From assembly GCA_934503275.1 (NCBI GenBank), contig CAKSVD010000004.1, positions 1-64,000 of the forward strand: a stretch of 64,000 nucleotides of DNA, written 5' to 3'. Origin of the DNA: an uncultured Faecalibacterium sp. GTDB taxonomy: Bacteria; Bacillota; Clostridia; Oscillospirales; Ruminococcaceae. Position numbers and translations under genes: made by a program. Below are positions 19,001-27,315 of this stretch, one piece after another. How positions within the stretch are numbered: position 1 is the first letter of the stretch; each line of letters opens with the position of its first letter. The notes beneath the pieces were generated by a model that saw nothing but the letters and a program-made list of their open reading frames with translations, did no database searches and was not told where the DNA came from.

Positions 19001-20536
19001 TACGATTTAAAAAACGCCAACCGCAACGCCAACATCAACGTCAAGCTGGTCAGCGAGGCCGGTGTTGGCACCATTGCCGCCGGTGTTGCCAAGGGCGGCG
19101 CACAGGTCATTCTGGTGTCCGGCTATGACGGCGGCACCGGTGCTGCACCCCGCACCTCCATCAAGCACGCCGGTCTGCCTTGGGAGTTGGGCATCGCCGA
19201 GACCCACCAGACCCTGATCATGAACGGTCTGCGCACCCGCGTGCGCATTGAAAGCGACTCCAAGCTGCTGTCCGGCCGGGATGTGGCCATCAGCTGTATG
19301 CTGGGCGCAGAGGAGTTTGGCTTCGGCACTACCCTGCTGATGGCAGAGGGCTGCGTGATGATGCGCGTGTGCAATCTGGACACCTGTCCCATGGGCATCT
19401 GCACCCAGAACCCCGAACTGCGCAAGAACTTCCACGGCAAGCCGGAGTACATCATCAACTACCTCACCTTTGTGGCCGAGGAACTGCGGGAGTACATGGC
19501 AAAGCTGGGCGTGCGTACCGTGGACGAACTGGTAGGCCGCACCGACCTGCTGCGGGTCAAGCCCGCCACTCCGGGCAGCCGCGCAGCGGAGTTGGATCTA
19601 GATTGCATCCTGCACAACCCCGCCATTGCAAACAGCAACGTCCACTTTATCAAGGAGGACAGCTACGACTTCCATCTGGAAAACACGCTGGACATGAAGG
19701 TGCTGATGAAAAAGTTCAAGCTGGGCAGCAAGGCTCCCCAGAGCGTCAGCCTGAATGTTTCCAACGTAGACCGCGCCTTTGGTGCCATCTTTGGCAGCGA
19801 GATCACCCGCAAATACGGCAACGACCTGCCGGATGATGTGTACACCGTGCACTGCACCGGTGCAGGCGGCCAGAGTTTTGGCGCCTTTATCCCGAGCGGC
19901 CTAACGCTGGAACTGGTGGGCGACTGCAACGACTACATGGGCAAGGGCCTTTCCGGCGGCAAGATCATCGTGCGCCCGCCGCAGGGCATCGACTTCAAAC
20001 CCGAGGAGAACATCATCACCGGCAACGTGGCGCTATACGGCGCTACCAGCGGCAAGGCGTTCATCTCCGGTGTGGCCGGCGAGCGCTTCTGCGTGCGCAA
20101 CAGCGGCGCGACCGCCGTTGTGGAAGGCGTGGGCGACCACGGCTGTGAGTACATGACCGGCGGCATCGTGGTGGTGCTGGGACAGACCGGCAAGAACTTT
20201 GCAGCCGGTATGACCGGCGGCATTGCCTATGTGCTGGACGAGAACTGGGATTTCTACCAGCGCGTGAACAAGGAGACCGTCAGCCTTGAGCCGGTGGAGC
20301 ACAAGTACGATGTTGCCACCCTGAAGGAGCTGATCCGCGCCCATGTGGAGGCCACCGACTCTCCGCGCGGCAAGGAGATTTTGGATAATTTCAGTGCGTT
20401 CCTGCCCAAATTCAAAAAGGTGCTGCCTTACGATTACGACCGGATGCTGCGGGTCATCGCCTCGGTAGAGGAGCGTGGTCTGGACGGCGAGCAGGCACAG
20501 ATCGAAGCATTCTATGCAGTGCAGAAGCATAAGTAA
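16001..20536 (+). CDS. gltB: Glutamate synthase, large (amidotransferase) subunit
   Basis: About 1511 residues, the usual size. It makes two glutamates from glutamine and 2-oxoglutarate. C23 in HDACGIG is the N-terminal nucleophile of the class II glutaminase domain after removal of a short propeptide. The central and FMN-binding domains follow (GEGGEPEERY, then QIKLAQGAKPGEGG). The cysteine cluster CNLDTCPMGICTQ binds the 3Fe-4S centre. The C-terminal beta-helix (GxxG-rich GATSGKAFISG, GGIVVVLGQTG) is complete. ATG 16001 is chosen over ATG 15989 because AAAGGATGG lies nine bases upstream of it. gltD follows 14 bases later. Confidence 0.97.
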   Translation: MENFTEQKTTLGLYDPQFEHDACGIGAVVDIKGRKSHQTVDDALSIVERLEHRAGKDAEGKTGDGVGILLQISHKFFSKVAEELNIRLGNEREYGVGMFFFPQNEHLRAQAMKLFEVVTRKEGLEFLAWREVPVDPDAVGQKARDCMPAIWQCFIKKPAKVSKGIEFDRRLYIVRRVFEQASNGTYVPSLSSRTIVYKGMFLVHDLRRFYADLQDPDYESAIGMVHSRFSTNTNPSWMRAHPNRFILHNGEINTIKGNTDAMLAREESISSPILQDDMNKILPIINTSGSDSAMLDNALEFMVMNGMDLPLAVMITIPEPWENNKNISQKKRDFYQYYATMLEPWDGPAAILFSDGDVMGAVLDRNGLRPSRYYITKDGRMILSSEVGVLECDPENILVKERLRPGKMLLVDTVKGEVVDDEKLKELYASREPYGEWIDRNLVQLSGLKIPNVKVESYTGEQLTRLQKVFGYKYEDVNTMILAMARAGAEPSGAMGTDTPLAVLSSQRPPLFNYFKQRFAQVTNPPIDAIREKVVTSTSVYIGAHGNLLEDKPENCKVLKVHNPILTNTDLLKIKYMNVPGFKVATVSINYYKNTSLEKAIDRVFLEVDRAYKEGANIIILSDRDVDEYHVTIPSLLAVSAVSQYLIRTKKSTALALILESAEPREVHHFATLLGYGACAINPYLAHETIGQLIDEGLLDKDYYAAVQDYDNAILNGIVKIASKMGISTIQSYQSSQIFEAVGISKEVIDKYFTGTVSRVGGVSMADIQADVEALHNAAFDPLGLDINMELADSGAHKFRSGKEEHLFNPQTIHLFQKACRTGDYDTFKQFTQTVDNMGAEGVHLRSLLDFNYAADGGIPLEEVEPVSSIVKRFKGAAMSYGALSSEAHETIAIALNRLGGRSNTGEGGEPEERYHSESNSKIKQVASARFGVTSKYLVSAEEIQIKLAQGAKPGEGGNLPGAKVYPWIAKTRHSTTGVGLISPPPHHDIYSIEDLAELIYDLKNANRNANINVKLVSEAGVGTIAAGVAKGGAQVILVSGYDGGTGAAPRTSIKHAGLPWELGIAETHQTLIMNGLRTRVRIESDSKLLSGRDVAISCMLGAEEFGFGTTLLMAEGCVMMRVCNLDTCPMGICTQNPELRKNFHGKPEYIINYLTFVAEELREYMAKLGVRTVDELVGRTDLLRVKPATPGSRAAELDLDCILHNPAIANSNVHFIKEDSYDFHLENTLDMKVLMKKFKLGSKAPQSVSLNVSNVDRAFGAIFGSEITRKYGNDLPDDVYTVHCTGAGGQSFGAFIPSGLTLELVGDCNDYMGKGLSGGKIIVRPPQGIDFKPEENIITGNVALYGATSGKAFISGVAGERFCVRNSGATAVVEGVGDHGCEYMTGGIVVVLGQTGKNFAAGMTGGIAYVLDENWDFYQRVNKETVSLEPVEHKYDVATLKELIRAHVEATDSPRGKEILDNFSAFLPKFKKVLPYDYDRMLRVIASVEERGLDGEQAQIEAFYAVQKHK

Positions 20537-20550
20537 GGAGGGGCAGCAGC

Positions 20551-22029
20551 ATGGGTAAGACAACAGGATTTATGGATTATGCGCGCAAGACCAGCACGGA
20601 CGTTGCACCGCTGGAGCGCCTTGAAAATTTTAACGAGTTCCACATCTGGCTCTCGCGGGAGCAGCAGCAGACGCAGGCCGCCCGCTGCATGGACTGCGGC
20701 GTGCCCTTTTGTCAGGCGGGCATGATGATCGGCGGCATGGCCTCCGGCTGTCCGCTGAACAACCTCATCCCGGAGTGGAACGATCTGGTGTACCACGGCA
20801 AGTGGGAACTGGCGCTCCACCGCCTGATGGCCACCAACCGCTTCCCGGAGTTTACCAGCCGGGTGTGCCCCGCCCTGTGTGAGGCCGCCTGCACCTGCGG
20901 GGATGTGACCGGCAGCAGTGTCACTGTGCGCGAAAACGAGCACGCCATCATTGAGACAGCCTACGCCAAGAACTGGCTTACCGCTACCCCGCCGCCGACC
21001 CGCACCGGCAAGAGCGTTGCCGTGGTGGGCAGTGGCCCTGCGGGGCTTTCGGTGGCCGAGTACCTGAATAAGCGCGGCCACGCCGTTACGGTGTTTGAGC
21101 GCGCCGACCGCGTGGGAGGCCTTTTGATGTACGGCATCCCCAACATGAAGCTGGACAAGGCTGTCATCGAGCGCCGGGTCAAGCTGATGCAGGCCGAGGG
21201 TGTTGTGTTCCGCACCGGTATGGATGTGGGCGGCGCCGTGCCCGCCGAGCAGCTGCTGGCAGATTTTGATGCCGTGGTGCTGTGCTGCGGCGCAAAAAAG
21301 CCCCGCGACCTGAACGTGCCCGGCCGGGACGCCAAGGGCGTGCACTTTGCCGTGGACTACCTGACCAGCGTGACCAAGAGCCTGCTGGACTCCGGTTTTG
21401 CAGACGGTAAGGCCATCAACGCAGCCGGCAAAAACGTGCTGGTCATCGGCGGCGGCGACACCGGCAACGACTGTCAGGGCACTGCTCTGCGGCAGGGCTG
21501 CACCGACCTGATGGCACTGGAAATGATGCCGCAGCCCCCTGTCGAGCGCACCGCCGCAAACCCGTGGCCGGAGTGGCCCCGGGTGCTGAAGGTGGACTAT
21601 GGTCAGACCGAGTGCATTGCCAAGTTCGGCAAGGACCCGCGCGTGTACCAGACCACCGTCAAGGAGTTTTTGAAGGACGAGGCCGGTAACCTGACCGGTG
21701 CCGTCATCAGCTGCCTGAAGCCGGAGCGCGACCCCGAGACCGGCCGCACCAGCATGGTGCCCACTGGCAAGGAATTTACCTACGACTGCCAGCTGGCGTT
21801 TATCGCCGCAGGCTTTACCGGCTGCGAAAACTACACAGCCGATGCCTTTGGGGTGGAGTTGACCGCCCGGGGCAATGTAGCCGACCACAGCTTTAAGGCC
21901 AATGTGGACAAGGTATTCGTCTGCGGCGATATGCGCCGCGGCCAGAGCCTTGTGGTGTGGGGTCTGCGCGAGGGCCGCGATTGCGCCGCCGAGGTAGACC
22001 GCTGCCTGATGGGCTACTCAAACCTTTAA
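20551..22029 (+). CDS. gltD: Glutamate synthase, small (NAD(P)H-FAD) subunit
   Basis: 492 residues. Residues about 45-115 carry the cysteine pairs of two low-potential 4Fe-4S clusters (CMDCGVPFCQ, CPALCEAACTCG). GSGPAGLSVAEYLNKRGH is the FAD site and VIGGGDTGNDCQGTA the NAD(P)H site. It feeds electrons to GltB. The ribosome site is TAAGGAGGG, directly after the gltB stop, so the pair is translationally linked. Its only downstream element is a strong terminator, which makes the operon bicistronic. Confidence 0.97.
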   Translation: MGKTTGFMDYARKTSTDVAPLERLENFNEFHIWLSREQQQTQAARCMDCGVPFCQAGMMIGGMASGCPLNNLIPEWNDLVYHGKWELALHRLMATNRFPEFTSRVCPALCEAACTCGDVTGSSVTVRENEHAIIETAYAKNWLTATPPPTRTGKSVAVVGSGPAGLSVAEYLNKRGHAVTVFERADRVGGLLMYGIPNMKLDKAVIERRVKLMQAEGVVFRTGMDVGGAVPAEQLLADFDAVVLCCGAKKPRDLNVPGRDAKGVHFAVDYLTSVTKSLLDSGFADGKAINAAGKNVLVIGGGDTGNDCQGTALRQGCTDLMALEMMPQPPVERTAANPWPEWPRVLKVDYGQTECIAKFGKDPRVYQTTVKEFLKDEAGNLTGAVISCLKPERDPETGRTSMVPTGKEFTYDCQLAFIAAGFTGCENYTADAFGVELTARGNVADHSFKANVDKVFVCGDMRRGQSLVVWGLREGRDCAAEVDRCLMGYSNL

Positions 22030-22057
22030 TTTGCCATTCTCTTTCCTATCCTAAACA

Positions 22058-22101
22058 AGCAGAAGCGGGAGCCTTACAACGGGCTCCCGCTTCTGCTTTT
22101 A
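22058..22101. terminator. Bidirectional terminator, gltD / pseudokinase
   Basis: AGCAGAAGCGGGAGCC (22058-22073) pairs with GGCTCCCGCTTCTGCT (22082-22097), followed by TTT on + and CTTGTTT on -. The genes converge here. Confidence 0.92.
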
Positions 22102-22105
22102 TTGT

Positions 22106-23812
22106 TTAATCGGTATCGTATTCCGGCTCTGTGCCGCCCTCCGGGGGCGTTTCCGGGGTGGTAGGCTCGGTAGCGGCAGGCTCTTCCGGGGTGGCAGTGA
22201 TCTGCACACTGGGGTCTGCGGCGATATACACGGTGATCACCGTGCCCACCGTGACCATGGCGCCCTCTTCCTCGCTGGCGGAGACCACGCAGCCCGTGGC
22301 GTAGGAGCCATCGTTCACCACCATAAAGCAGCTGGCCACAAGCCCCCGGCTGCTCAGGATCTCAATAGCCTTATCCTGCGATGCACCGACGATCTTGGGC
22401 ATTTCCACCTTCTCCGGGCCCTGACTGACCACGATCTGGATCACCTCGCCGTTCTCCATCACTTCGCCGGCCTCCGGCTCCTGCCGGATGACCTGCCCGG
22501 AGGGCACGGTATCGCTGTACTCCAGCACCGCCCGGAACAGGTACATACTGGTGTACTCGCGGTTATTCTTGATCTGCTCGTAGTCGATGCCCACAAAGTT
22601 GGGCACAAGGTTCTGGGGCTTCATTTCCTCGCTGCTGGCCGCCTCCGACTCTGGCACAGAGGTTGCAGGCTGCTCCTCTTTGCTGCTTACGATACCCCAC
22701 AGGGTGAGCAAAATAAGAATGGAAAGCAGGATCAGAATGCCCGCCAGCAGTCCCTTCAAACTGAGCAGGTGTTCCCTGCCCTGCGGGCTCTGCTCTGCCC
22801 GCGCCGGATGCATCGGAGTCTCCGGCTTCATGGTACGGGTCAACTCGGCGGTATATTCCTTGGAGGAAAGCGCCTGATATAGCTGCGGCACGGTCTGGAT
22901 TCGCTCCATGACCTTGAGCCGCAGCCCCAGTTGCAATACATCGGAGGCGTAGGCCGGTACGGCAGGCTCTACGGTGCGTGCCCGGGGGTTAGAGTCCGAC
23001 ACTACACGCTGGGCAGCGGGCATGGGTGCCTGTCCGCACACCATGCGGTAAAAGACGGCGGCAAGACTGTATTCGTCGGTGTAGCGCCCCTCAAACTCGG
23101 CGGTGGTGTACTGCTCCGGTGCGGAATAGCCCTCGTATAGCTGCTCGTGCAGGCCGCTGCCTGCGGTGCGCAGACCCACGGTGGCGTACCCGGCCAGACG
23201 GCAGCGGCCATCCGCCATCACCCGGATATTCTCCGGGCAGATACCGCGGTGTACCAGCCCCGCCTTGTGCATGGCTGCCACACCCTCAAACACCGGGCGC
23301 AGCATGGCGCAGGCATCCTCTGCCCGCACCGGGGCGGGACGGTTTTCCATCCATTGCTCCAGCGGGGTGCCGCCTAAGTTTTCCAGCACCGCATACACGG
23401 TGTTGTTGGCCTCCACCACGTCCAGCACGGCCTCCAGACCGCTGGCGGGGGTAATGCGCTGGATGGCGCGGTACAGGTCTGCAAAGTCCATGCGGGTGGT
23501 CTTGAACAGCACTTCGCTGCCCTGCTTGGGGCGCAGGCTGCAGTCCGCTCCACGCTCCGCAGAAAGAGTGACGGGCAGGTACTCTTTGATGGTCACCCGG
23601 AAGCCGCCCAGATTCTCCACGCCGCTGTACAGCACACCCTCGCCGTCCAGACTGCGCATCTCGCCCACGGTGTAGCGCCCGGCCAGCACCGTGCCCACCG
23701 GTAGGCAGCCCGCCGGGTTGCAGCCCTCTAAGATCTTCCCGCAATGGGGGCAGACGGTCGCCGCAGGCGGCAGTTCCCCAATGCAGAACGGACACAGGCG
23801 TTTTTGCTCCAT
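22106..23812 (-). CDS. Zinc-ribbon, kinase-like, PASTA membrane protein (probable pseudokinase)
   Basis: 568 residues. Order: a zinc ribbon (CPFC at 7-10, CPHC at 21-24), a protein-kinase fold (about 40-320), a membrane helix near residue 350 (GLLAGILILLSILILLTLWG), two PASTA repeats and a Thr/Pro/Glu-rich tail. K76 in VTIKEYLP fits the ATP lysine. The catalytic loop reads HRGICPENI, so G190 replaces the essential Asp. The DFG position reads LAG (206-208) and the glycine loop is degenerate. PASTA repeats bind muropeptides or beta-lactams in PrkC/StkP kinases. I therefore read it as an envelope sensor or scaffold without normal phosphotransfer. It is monocistronic with its own promoter. Confidence 0.85.
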   Translation of the reverse strand: MEQKRLCPFCIGELPPAATVCPHCGKILEGCNPAGCLPVGTVLAGRYTVGEMRSLDGEGVLYSGVENLGGFRVTIKEYLPVTLSAERGADCSLRPKQGSEVLFKTTRMDFADLYRAIQRITPASGLEAVLDVVEANNTVYAVLENLGGTPLEQWMENRPAPVRAEDACAMLRPVFEGVAAMHKAGLVHRGICPENIRVMADGRCRLAGYATVGLRTAGSGLHEQLYEGYSAPEQYTTAEFEGRYTDEYSLAAVFYRMVCGQAPMPAAQRVVSDSNPRARTVEPAVPAYASDVLQLGLRLKVMERIQTVPQLYQALSSKEYTAELTRTMKPETPMHPARAEQSPQGREHLLSLKGLLAGILILLSILILLTLWGIVSSKEEQPATSVPESEAASSEEMKPQNLVPNFVGIDYEQIKNNREYTSMYLFRAVLEYSDTVPSGQVIRQEPEAGEVMENGEVIQIVVSQGPEKVEMPKIVGASQDKAIEILSSRGLVASCFMVVNDGSYATGCVVSASEEEGAMVTVGTVITVYIAADPSVQITATPEEPAATEPTTPETPPEGGTEPEYDTD

Positions 23813-23847
23813 AGTGTTCTCTCCCCTTCCAAGCTTCTATACTTTTT

Positions 23848-23876
23848 ATTGTATCATAGTGTTCCCCGCCGTGCAA
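23848..23876 (-). promoter_or_regulatory. Promoter of the PASTA pseudokinase gene
   Basis: On the minus strand, TTGCAC (23876-23871) and TACAAT (23853-23848) are 17 bases apart, 35 bases before the ATG. Confidence 0.7.
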
Positions 23877-23903
23877 GCTGTCCGCATTTTGGTGCACACG
23901 CAA

Positions 23904-23950
23904 AAAGACCGGGGCCCGCAGCCCAAAGGGCTGACAGACTCCGGTCTTAT
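23904..23950 (-). terminator. Terminator after dctM
   Basis: AAGACCGG (23905-23912) pairs with CCGGTCTT (23941-23948), with an inner GCCC/GGGC pair. The minus-strand T-run is TCTTTTTG. Confidence 0.82.
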
Positions 23951-23980
23951 AGATGCAAGGGGTTTCCCCTTATGCTGCGC

Positions 23981-25321
23981 TTAGTGGATGAACACAGGAC
24001 CCAGCGGGTTTGCGATGGGGCTTACATAGCCGCCCAGCAGCTTGGGGATAGCAAGGCTGATGTCGGGGACGTAGGTCAGCAGCAGCAGTGCAACGAACAT
24101 GCACAGGTAGAACGGCAGGGTCGCCTTGACCACCTTCTCCATGGGGCGCTTTGCAACGGCAGAGCCGATGAACAGAACGGAGCCAACGGGAGGAGTGAGC
24201 AGACCGATGCCGCAGTTCAGAACCACGATGATACCGAACTGGATGGGATCGATGCCGATGGAGGTGGCGATGGGCAGCAGGATGGGGGTAGCGATCAGGA
24301 TGATGGGAGCCATATCCATGATCATGCCCAGCACCAGCAGGATCAGGTCGATGAGCAGTGCAATGATGTAGGGATTATCGGTGAGGTCGGTGATGGCGGT
24401 TGCTGCCAGATCAGGAACGTGCAGCATGGTCAGGCAGTTGCCGAACACTGCAGAGGTAGCGATCAGGATCAGCACGATGGACAGGGTGTTGACGCATTCG
24501 TCCAGAGCGTGCCACACGCCCTTCCAGTCCAGACCCTTATAGACGAACACGGAAACGAGCAGAGAGTAGATAACGGCGATAGCAGCGGACTCGGTAGCGG
24601 TGAACACGCCGCCGACAACGCCGAACACCACGATGATGACAGCGGCCAGTGCCCAGATGGAGGTGCCCAGCTGCTTGACAAAAGCCTTGATGCTGAACGG
24701 ATCGCCCTTGGGGTAGTTGCGCTTGACCGAGATGATGTAGGAGCCGATCATCAGCACGATGGCCAGCAGAGCGCCGGGCAGGTAACCGGCCAGGAACAGG
24801 CTGCCCACGGAGATACCACCGGCGGTGGTAGCGTAGATAACCATGTTATGGCTGGGGGGAACCAGCAGACCCTCGCAGGAGGAGGTAATGGTAACAGCGG
24901 TGGAGAAGTCTGCGCCGTAGCCCTGATCCACCATCATGGGGATCATGATAGAGCCGATGGAAGCGGTATCGGCGGAAGCAGAACCGGAAATGCCGCCGAA
25001 GAAGTAGGAAGCCACGATGTTGACCATGGCCATACCGCCGCGCATCCAGCCAACGCAGGCGTCAGCCAGTGCGATCAGCTTTTCAGAGATGCCGCCGGAG
25101 CCCATGAGCACGCCCATGGTGATGAAGAACGGCACAGCCATCAGGCTGAAGGAAGAGATGCCCTTGACCATCAGGCGGCAGACGTCGGTCAGTGCCTGAC
25201 CCTGCACCAGCATGCACAGCACGCTGGACAGGCCAACGGCGTATGCAATGGGGAAGCGCAGGAAGATCATAACAAAGAAGCTGACAAGAAGGACAATGAT
25301 CGCCAGTGTCTGAACTGTCAT
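23981..25321 (-). CDS. dctM: TRAP transporter large permease
   Basis: 446 residues with about 12 hydrophobic segments, the full size of DctM. The block GISGSASADTASIGSIMIPMM and the mirrored SCEGLLVPPSHNMVIYA are the two substrate/Na+-site loops of the family. It moves a carboxylate or related acid by Na+ symport, with DctQ and the DctP binding protein. The start overlaps the dctQ region by one base gap. The substrate cannot be read from the sequence. Confidence 0.93.
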   Translation of the reverse strand: MTVQTLAIIVLLVSFFVMIFLRFPIAYAVGLSSVLCMLVQGQALTDVCRLMVKGISSFSLMAVPFFITMGVLMGSGGISEKLIALADACVGWMRGGMAMVNIVASYFFGGISGSASADTASIGSIMIPMMVDQGYGADFSTAVTITSSCEGLLVPPSHNMVIYATTAGGISVGSLFLAGYLPGALLAIVLMIGSYIISVKRNYPKGDPFSIKAFVKQLGTSIWALAAVIIVVFGVVGGVFTATESAAIAVIYSLLVSVFVYKGLDWKGVWHALDECVNTLSIVLILIATSAVFGNCLTMLHVPDLAATAITDLTDNPYIIALLIDLILLVLGMIMDMAPIILIATPILLPIATSIGIDPIQFGIIVVLNCGIGLLTPPVGSVLFIGSAVAKRPMEKVVKATLPFYLCMFVALLLLTYVPDISLAIPKLLGGYVSPIANPLGPVFIH

Positions 25322-25322
25322 A

Positions 25323-25844
25323 TTACATTTCCTCCTTTACAAAAAGGCTCTTGATATGGTTATACAGAGACTCGATCTCGAAGATGATCATGGCAACACC
25401 GGCCAGCGGCACCGGGAAGTACATCCAGAAGCGGCTCAGCCAGGGCATGGAAACATAGAAGCCGCGGCCGCCCAGCGTGGTGGCGTAGTTCCAGCCGACC
25501 GCCATCATCACCACACCAAGGACCATCACAGCCACGTCGGACAGGATGTCCAGCGCCTTGACCACATTCTTGGGCAGGTACATATCAAAGGCAGTCATGC
25601 GGATGTGTGCGCCGCGGCGGATGGCCAGCGCAGCGCTCAGCACGGCCATGTAGCTCATACAGGTCAGAACGACCTCCTCAGACCAGGAGGGATCCGGGAT
25701 AAAGGGGACGTAACGGCCAATGACCGACATCGTGGTAATGAGGATATCTGCAATCAGCAGGATCTTGCAGATGAACAGAACCACCTTGTAGGTAAAGTCG
25801 TACGCCGGTCTGATCTTATCCAGAGTGGTAAAGATTTTCGGCAT
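25323..25844 (-). CDS. dctQ: TRAP transporter small permease
   Basis: 173 residues with four membrane helices, the standard DctQ length. The block PSWSEEVVLTCMSYMAVLSAALAIRRGAHIRM is family-typical (WxEE, then RxGxHI). It stabilises and couples the large permease to the binding protein. The gene lies one base from dctM and 97 bases after dctP, with a hairpin in that gap. Confidence 0.92.
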   Translation of the reverse strand: MPKIFTTLDKIRPAYDFTYKVVLFICKILLIADILITTMSVIGRYVPFIPDPSWSEEVVLTCMSYMAVLSAALAIRRGAHIRMTAFDMYLPKNVVKALDILSDVAVMVLGVVMMAVGWNYATTLGGRGFYVSMPWLSRFWMYFPVPLAGVAMIIFEIESLYNHIKSLFVKEEM

Positions 25845-25860
25845 AGAAATTCCTCCATAT

Positions 25861-25911
25861 AAAAGCCCGGCGAAGCCTGCGGGCGTATTCCCGTGGGCCT
25901 CCGCCGGGCAA
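25861..25911 (-). terminator. Intercistronic hairpin between dctP and dctQM
   Basis: GCCCGGCG (25865-25872) pairs with CGCCGGGC (25902-25909), and the minus-strand RNA continues TTTTATAT. A leaky terminator or stabilising stem here would give more DctP than permease. Confidence 0.7.
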
Positions 25912-25941
25912 TGTACTACTTAGATCGGATGGAAAGCCAGC

Positions 25942-27030
25942 TTATGCCTTCATGTCCAGCAGCTTCTGGTACAACTCAGCCTGATCAGAGGTGTTGTCCT
26001 TGATGACCTTAGCGCAAGCTTCCTGCCAGGGAGTCTTGTCGTCCACATCCACAACGTTGCAGCCGGAGGAACGCAGCTCGTCCAGAACCTTGTTCTCAGC
26101 GGTCTCGGACAGATCAGCGTTGAACTTCTGGGTATCGGCAGCAGCAGCCATAACGGCGGCCTGCTGGTTAGCGGTCAGCTTGCCCCATGCGTTGTCGGTG
26201 ATAACAGCCTGCACAGCGCCCAGAGTGTGGCCGTCCAGGATCAGGTTGTTAGCAACCTCGGGGAAGGCGTTGGACTTGTAGTTTGCGATGGGCTGCTCAG
26301 CGCCATCCACAACGCCGGTCTGCAGTGCGCTGTACAACTCGCCGAAAGCAACGACGGTGGGGTTAGCGCCCAGACCCTCGACCATGCCGTTCATAACGGG
26401 GTCGTTGGACACACGCAGCTTCATGCCCTTCAGGTCATCGATGGTTGCAACGGGCTTGACGGTGAAGAAGTGACGGAAGCCCTCCTCGCCGTAGAACAGG
26501 CCGCGAACGGGCAGGCCCAGTTCCTGAGGCTCGTTCAGGAACTCAGGAGCCAGATCGCTGTTGGCAAAGTTCCAGAAGTGAGCGCGGTTGTTGAAGGTGA
26601 AGGGGATGGACAGCAGCTTGGACTTGTTGCAGCCGTAGCTGGTCAGAGCGAAAGCAGAAATACGGCTGATATCAATGGAGGTAGAGCCGCCCAGAATAGC
26701 GTCCAGAACGTCGTTCTCAGAGCCCAGAACACCGGATGCCTGCACGTCAACGACCACAGAACCGCCGCTCAGTTCCTCGACCTTCTCCTTGAAGTGAGAA
26801 CCGGTCTGACCAACGATGGTATCCAGCGGGTTGACCTCGGCGTAGACCAGAGTCACCTTGGGATCGTTGGCAGCAGCAGCTGCATCACCGGCAGCAGCAG
26901 AAGCTGCGGTAGAGGTGGAAGCAGCGGTAGAAGTGGAGCCGCTCTTGGAGCCACCGCAGGCGGTCAGAGCAACAGCAGCGGTAGCTGCACCGGCAACAGC
27001 CATAAAGCTGCGACGAGAGATCATTTTCAT
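25942..27030 (-). CDS. dctP: TRAP substrate-binding lipoprotein
   Basis: 362 residues. The start is the ATG at 27030, set by AAGGAGG upstream; an earlier in-frame start at 27075 has no such site. The N-terminus has SRRSFMAVAG, a twin-arginine-like motif, then a hydrophobic stretch and the lipobox LTAC. A Ser/Thr/Ala linker follows, then the DctP fold with LKGMKLRVSNDPV, the family's carboxylate-binding arginine block. It delivers solute to DctQM outside the cell. The substrate is unknown. Confidence 0.93.
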   Translation of the reverse strand: MKMISRRSFMAVAGAATAAVALTACGGSKSGSTSTAASTSTAASAAAGDAAAAANDPKVTLVYAEVNPLDTIVGQTGSHFKEKVEELSGGSVVVDVQASGVLGSENDVLDAILGGSTSIDISRISAFALTSYGCNKSKLLSIPFTFNNRAHFWNFANSDLAPEFLNEPQELGLPVRGLFYGEEGFRHFFTVKPVATIDDLKGMKLRVSNDPVMNGMVEGLGANPTVVAFGELYSALQTGVVDGAEQPIANYKSNAFPEVANNLILDGHTLGAVQAVITDNAWGKLTANQQAAVMAAAADTQKFNADLSETAENKVLDELRSSGCNVVDVDDKTPWQEACAKVIKDNTSDQAELYQKLLDMKA

Positions 27031-27107
27031 AGGAATCGTCCTCCTTAAAATAATTGTGAACTTCTCCGGGCGCACAGGTGCCGGAGCATTCGTTCATTGA
27101 CTGTACA

Positions 27108-27225
27108 CACTTTAGCAAATTTCCCGAAATGAAACAAGGCCTTTCGAAAAATGTCCTGTTTTTCGAAAGAATGTCAAGATTGTTTTTGCCACATTGCACA
27201 ATCGCTTTCCATTTCGTTTGTGCAA
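27108..27225 (-). promoter_or_regulatory. dctPQM promoter region with two inverted repeats
   Basis: On the minus strand a promoter TTGTTT (27136-27131) / TAAAGT (27113-27108) has a 17-base spacer. Upstream lies a perfect 11-bp dyad, CTTTCGAAAAA (27141-27151) with TTTTTCGAAAG (27159-27169). Farther upstream is TTGCACAA (27194-27201) with TTGTGCAA (27218-27225). TTGACA also occurs at 27178-27173. The dyads are placed like activator sites; the nearby AraC-type regulator is a candidate. Confidence 0.6.
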
Positions 27226-27267
27226 CACTGCCGACCAGTTGGATACATTCCTGTATTTATAGTACAA

Positions 27268-27313
27268 AATAACACCCCGACAAATGTCCATCCGGGCATC
27301 CATCGGGGTGTTT
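27268..27313 (-). terminator. Terminator after the second TRAP-binding gene
   Basis: CACCCCGA (27273-27280) pairs with TCGGGGTG (27303-27310). The minus-strand RNA continues TTATTTTGT. The + strand side also has TTTTTT. Confidence 0.82.
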
Positions 27314-27315
27314 TT

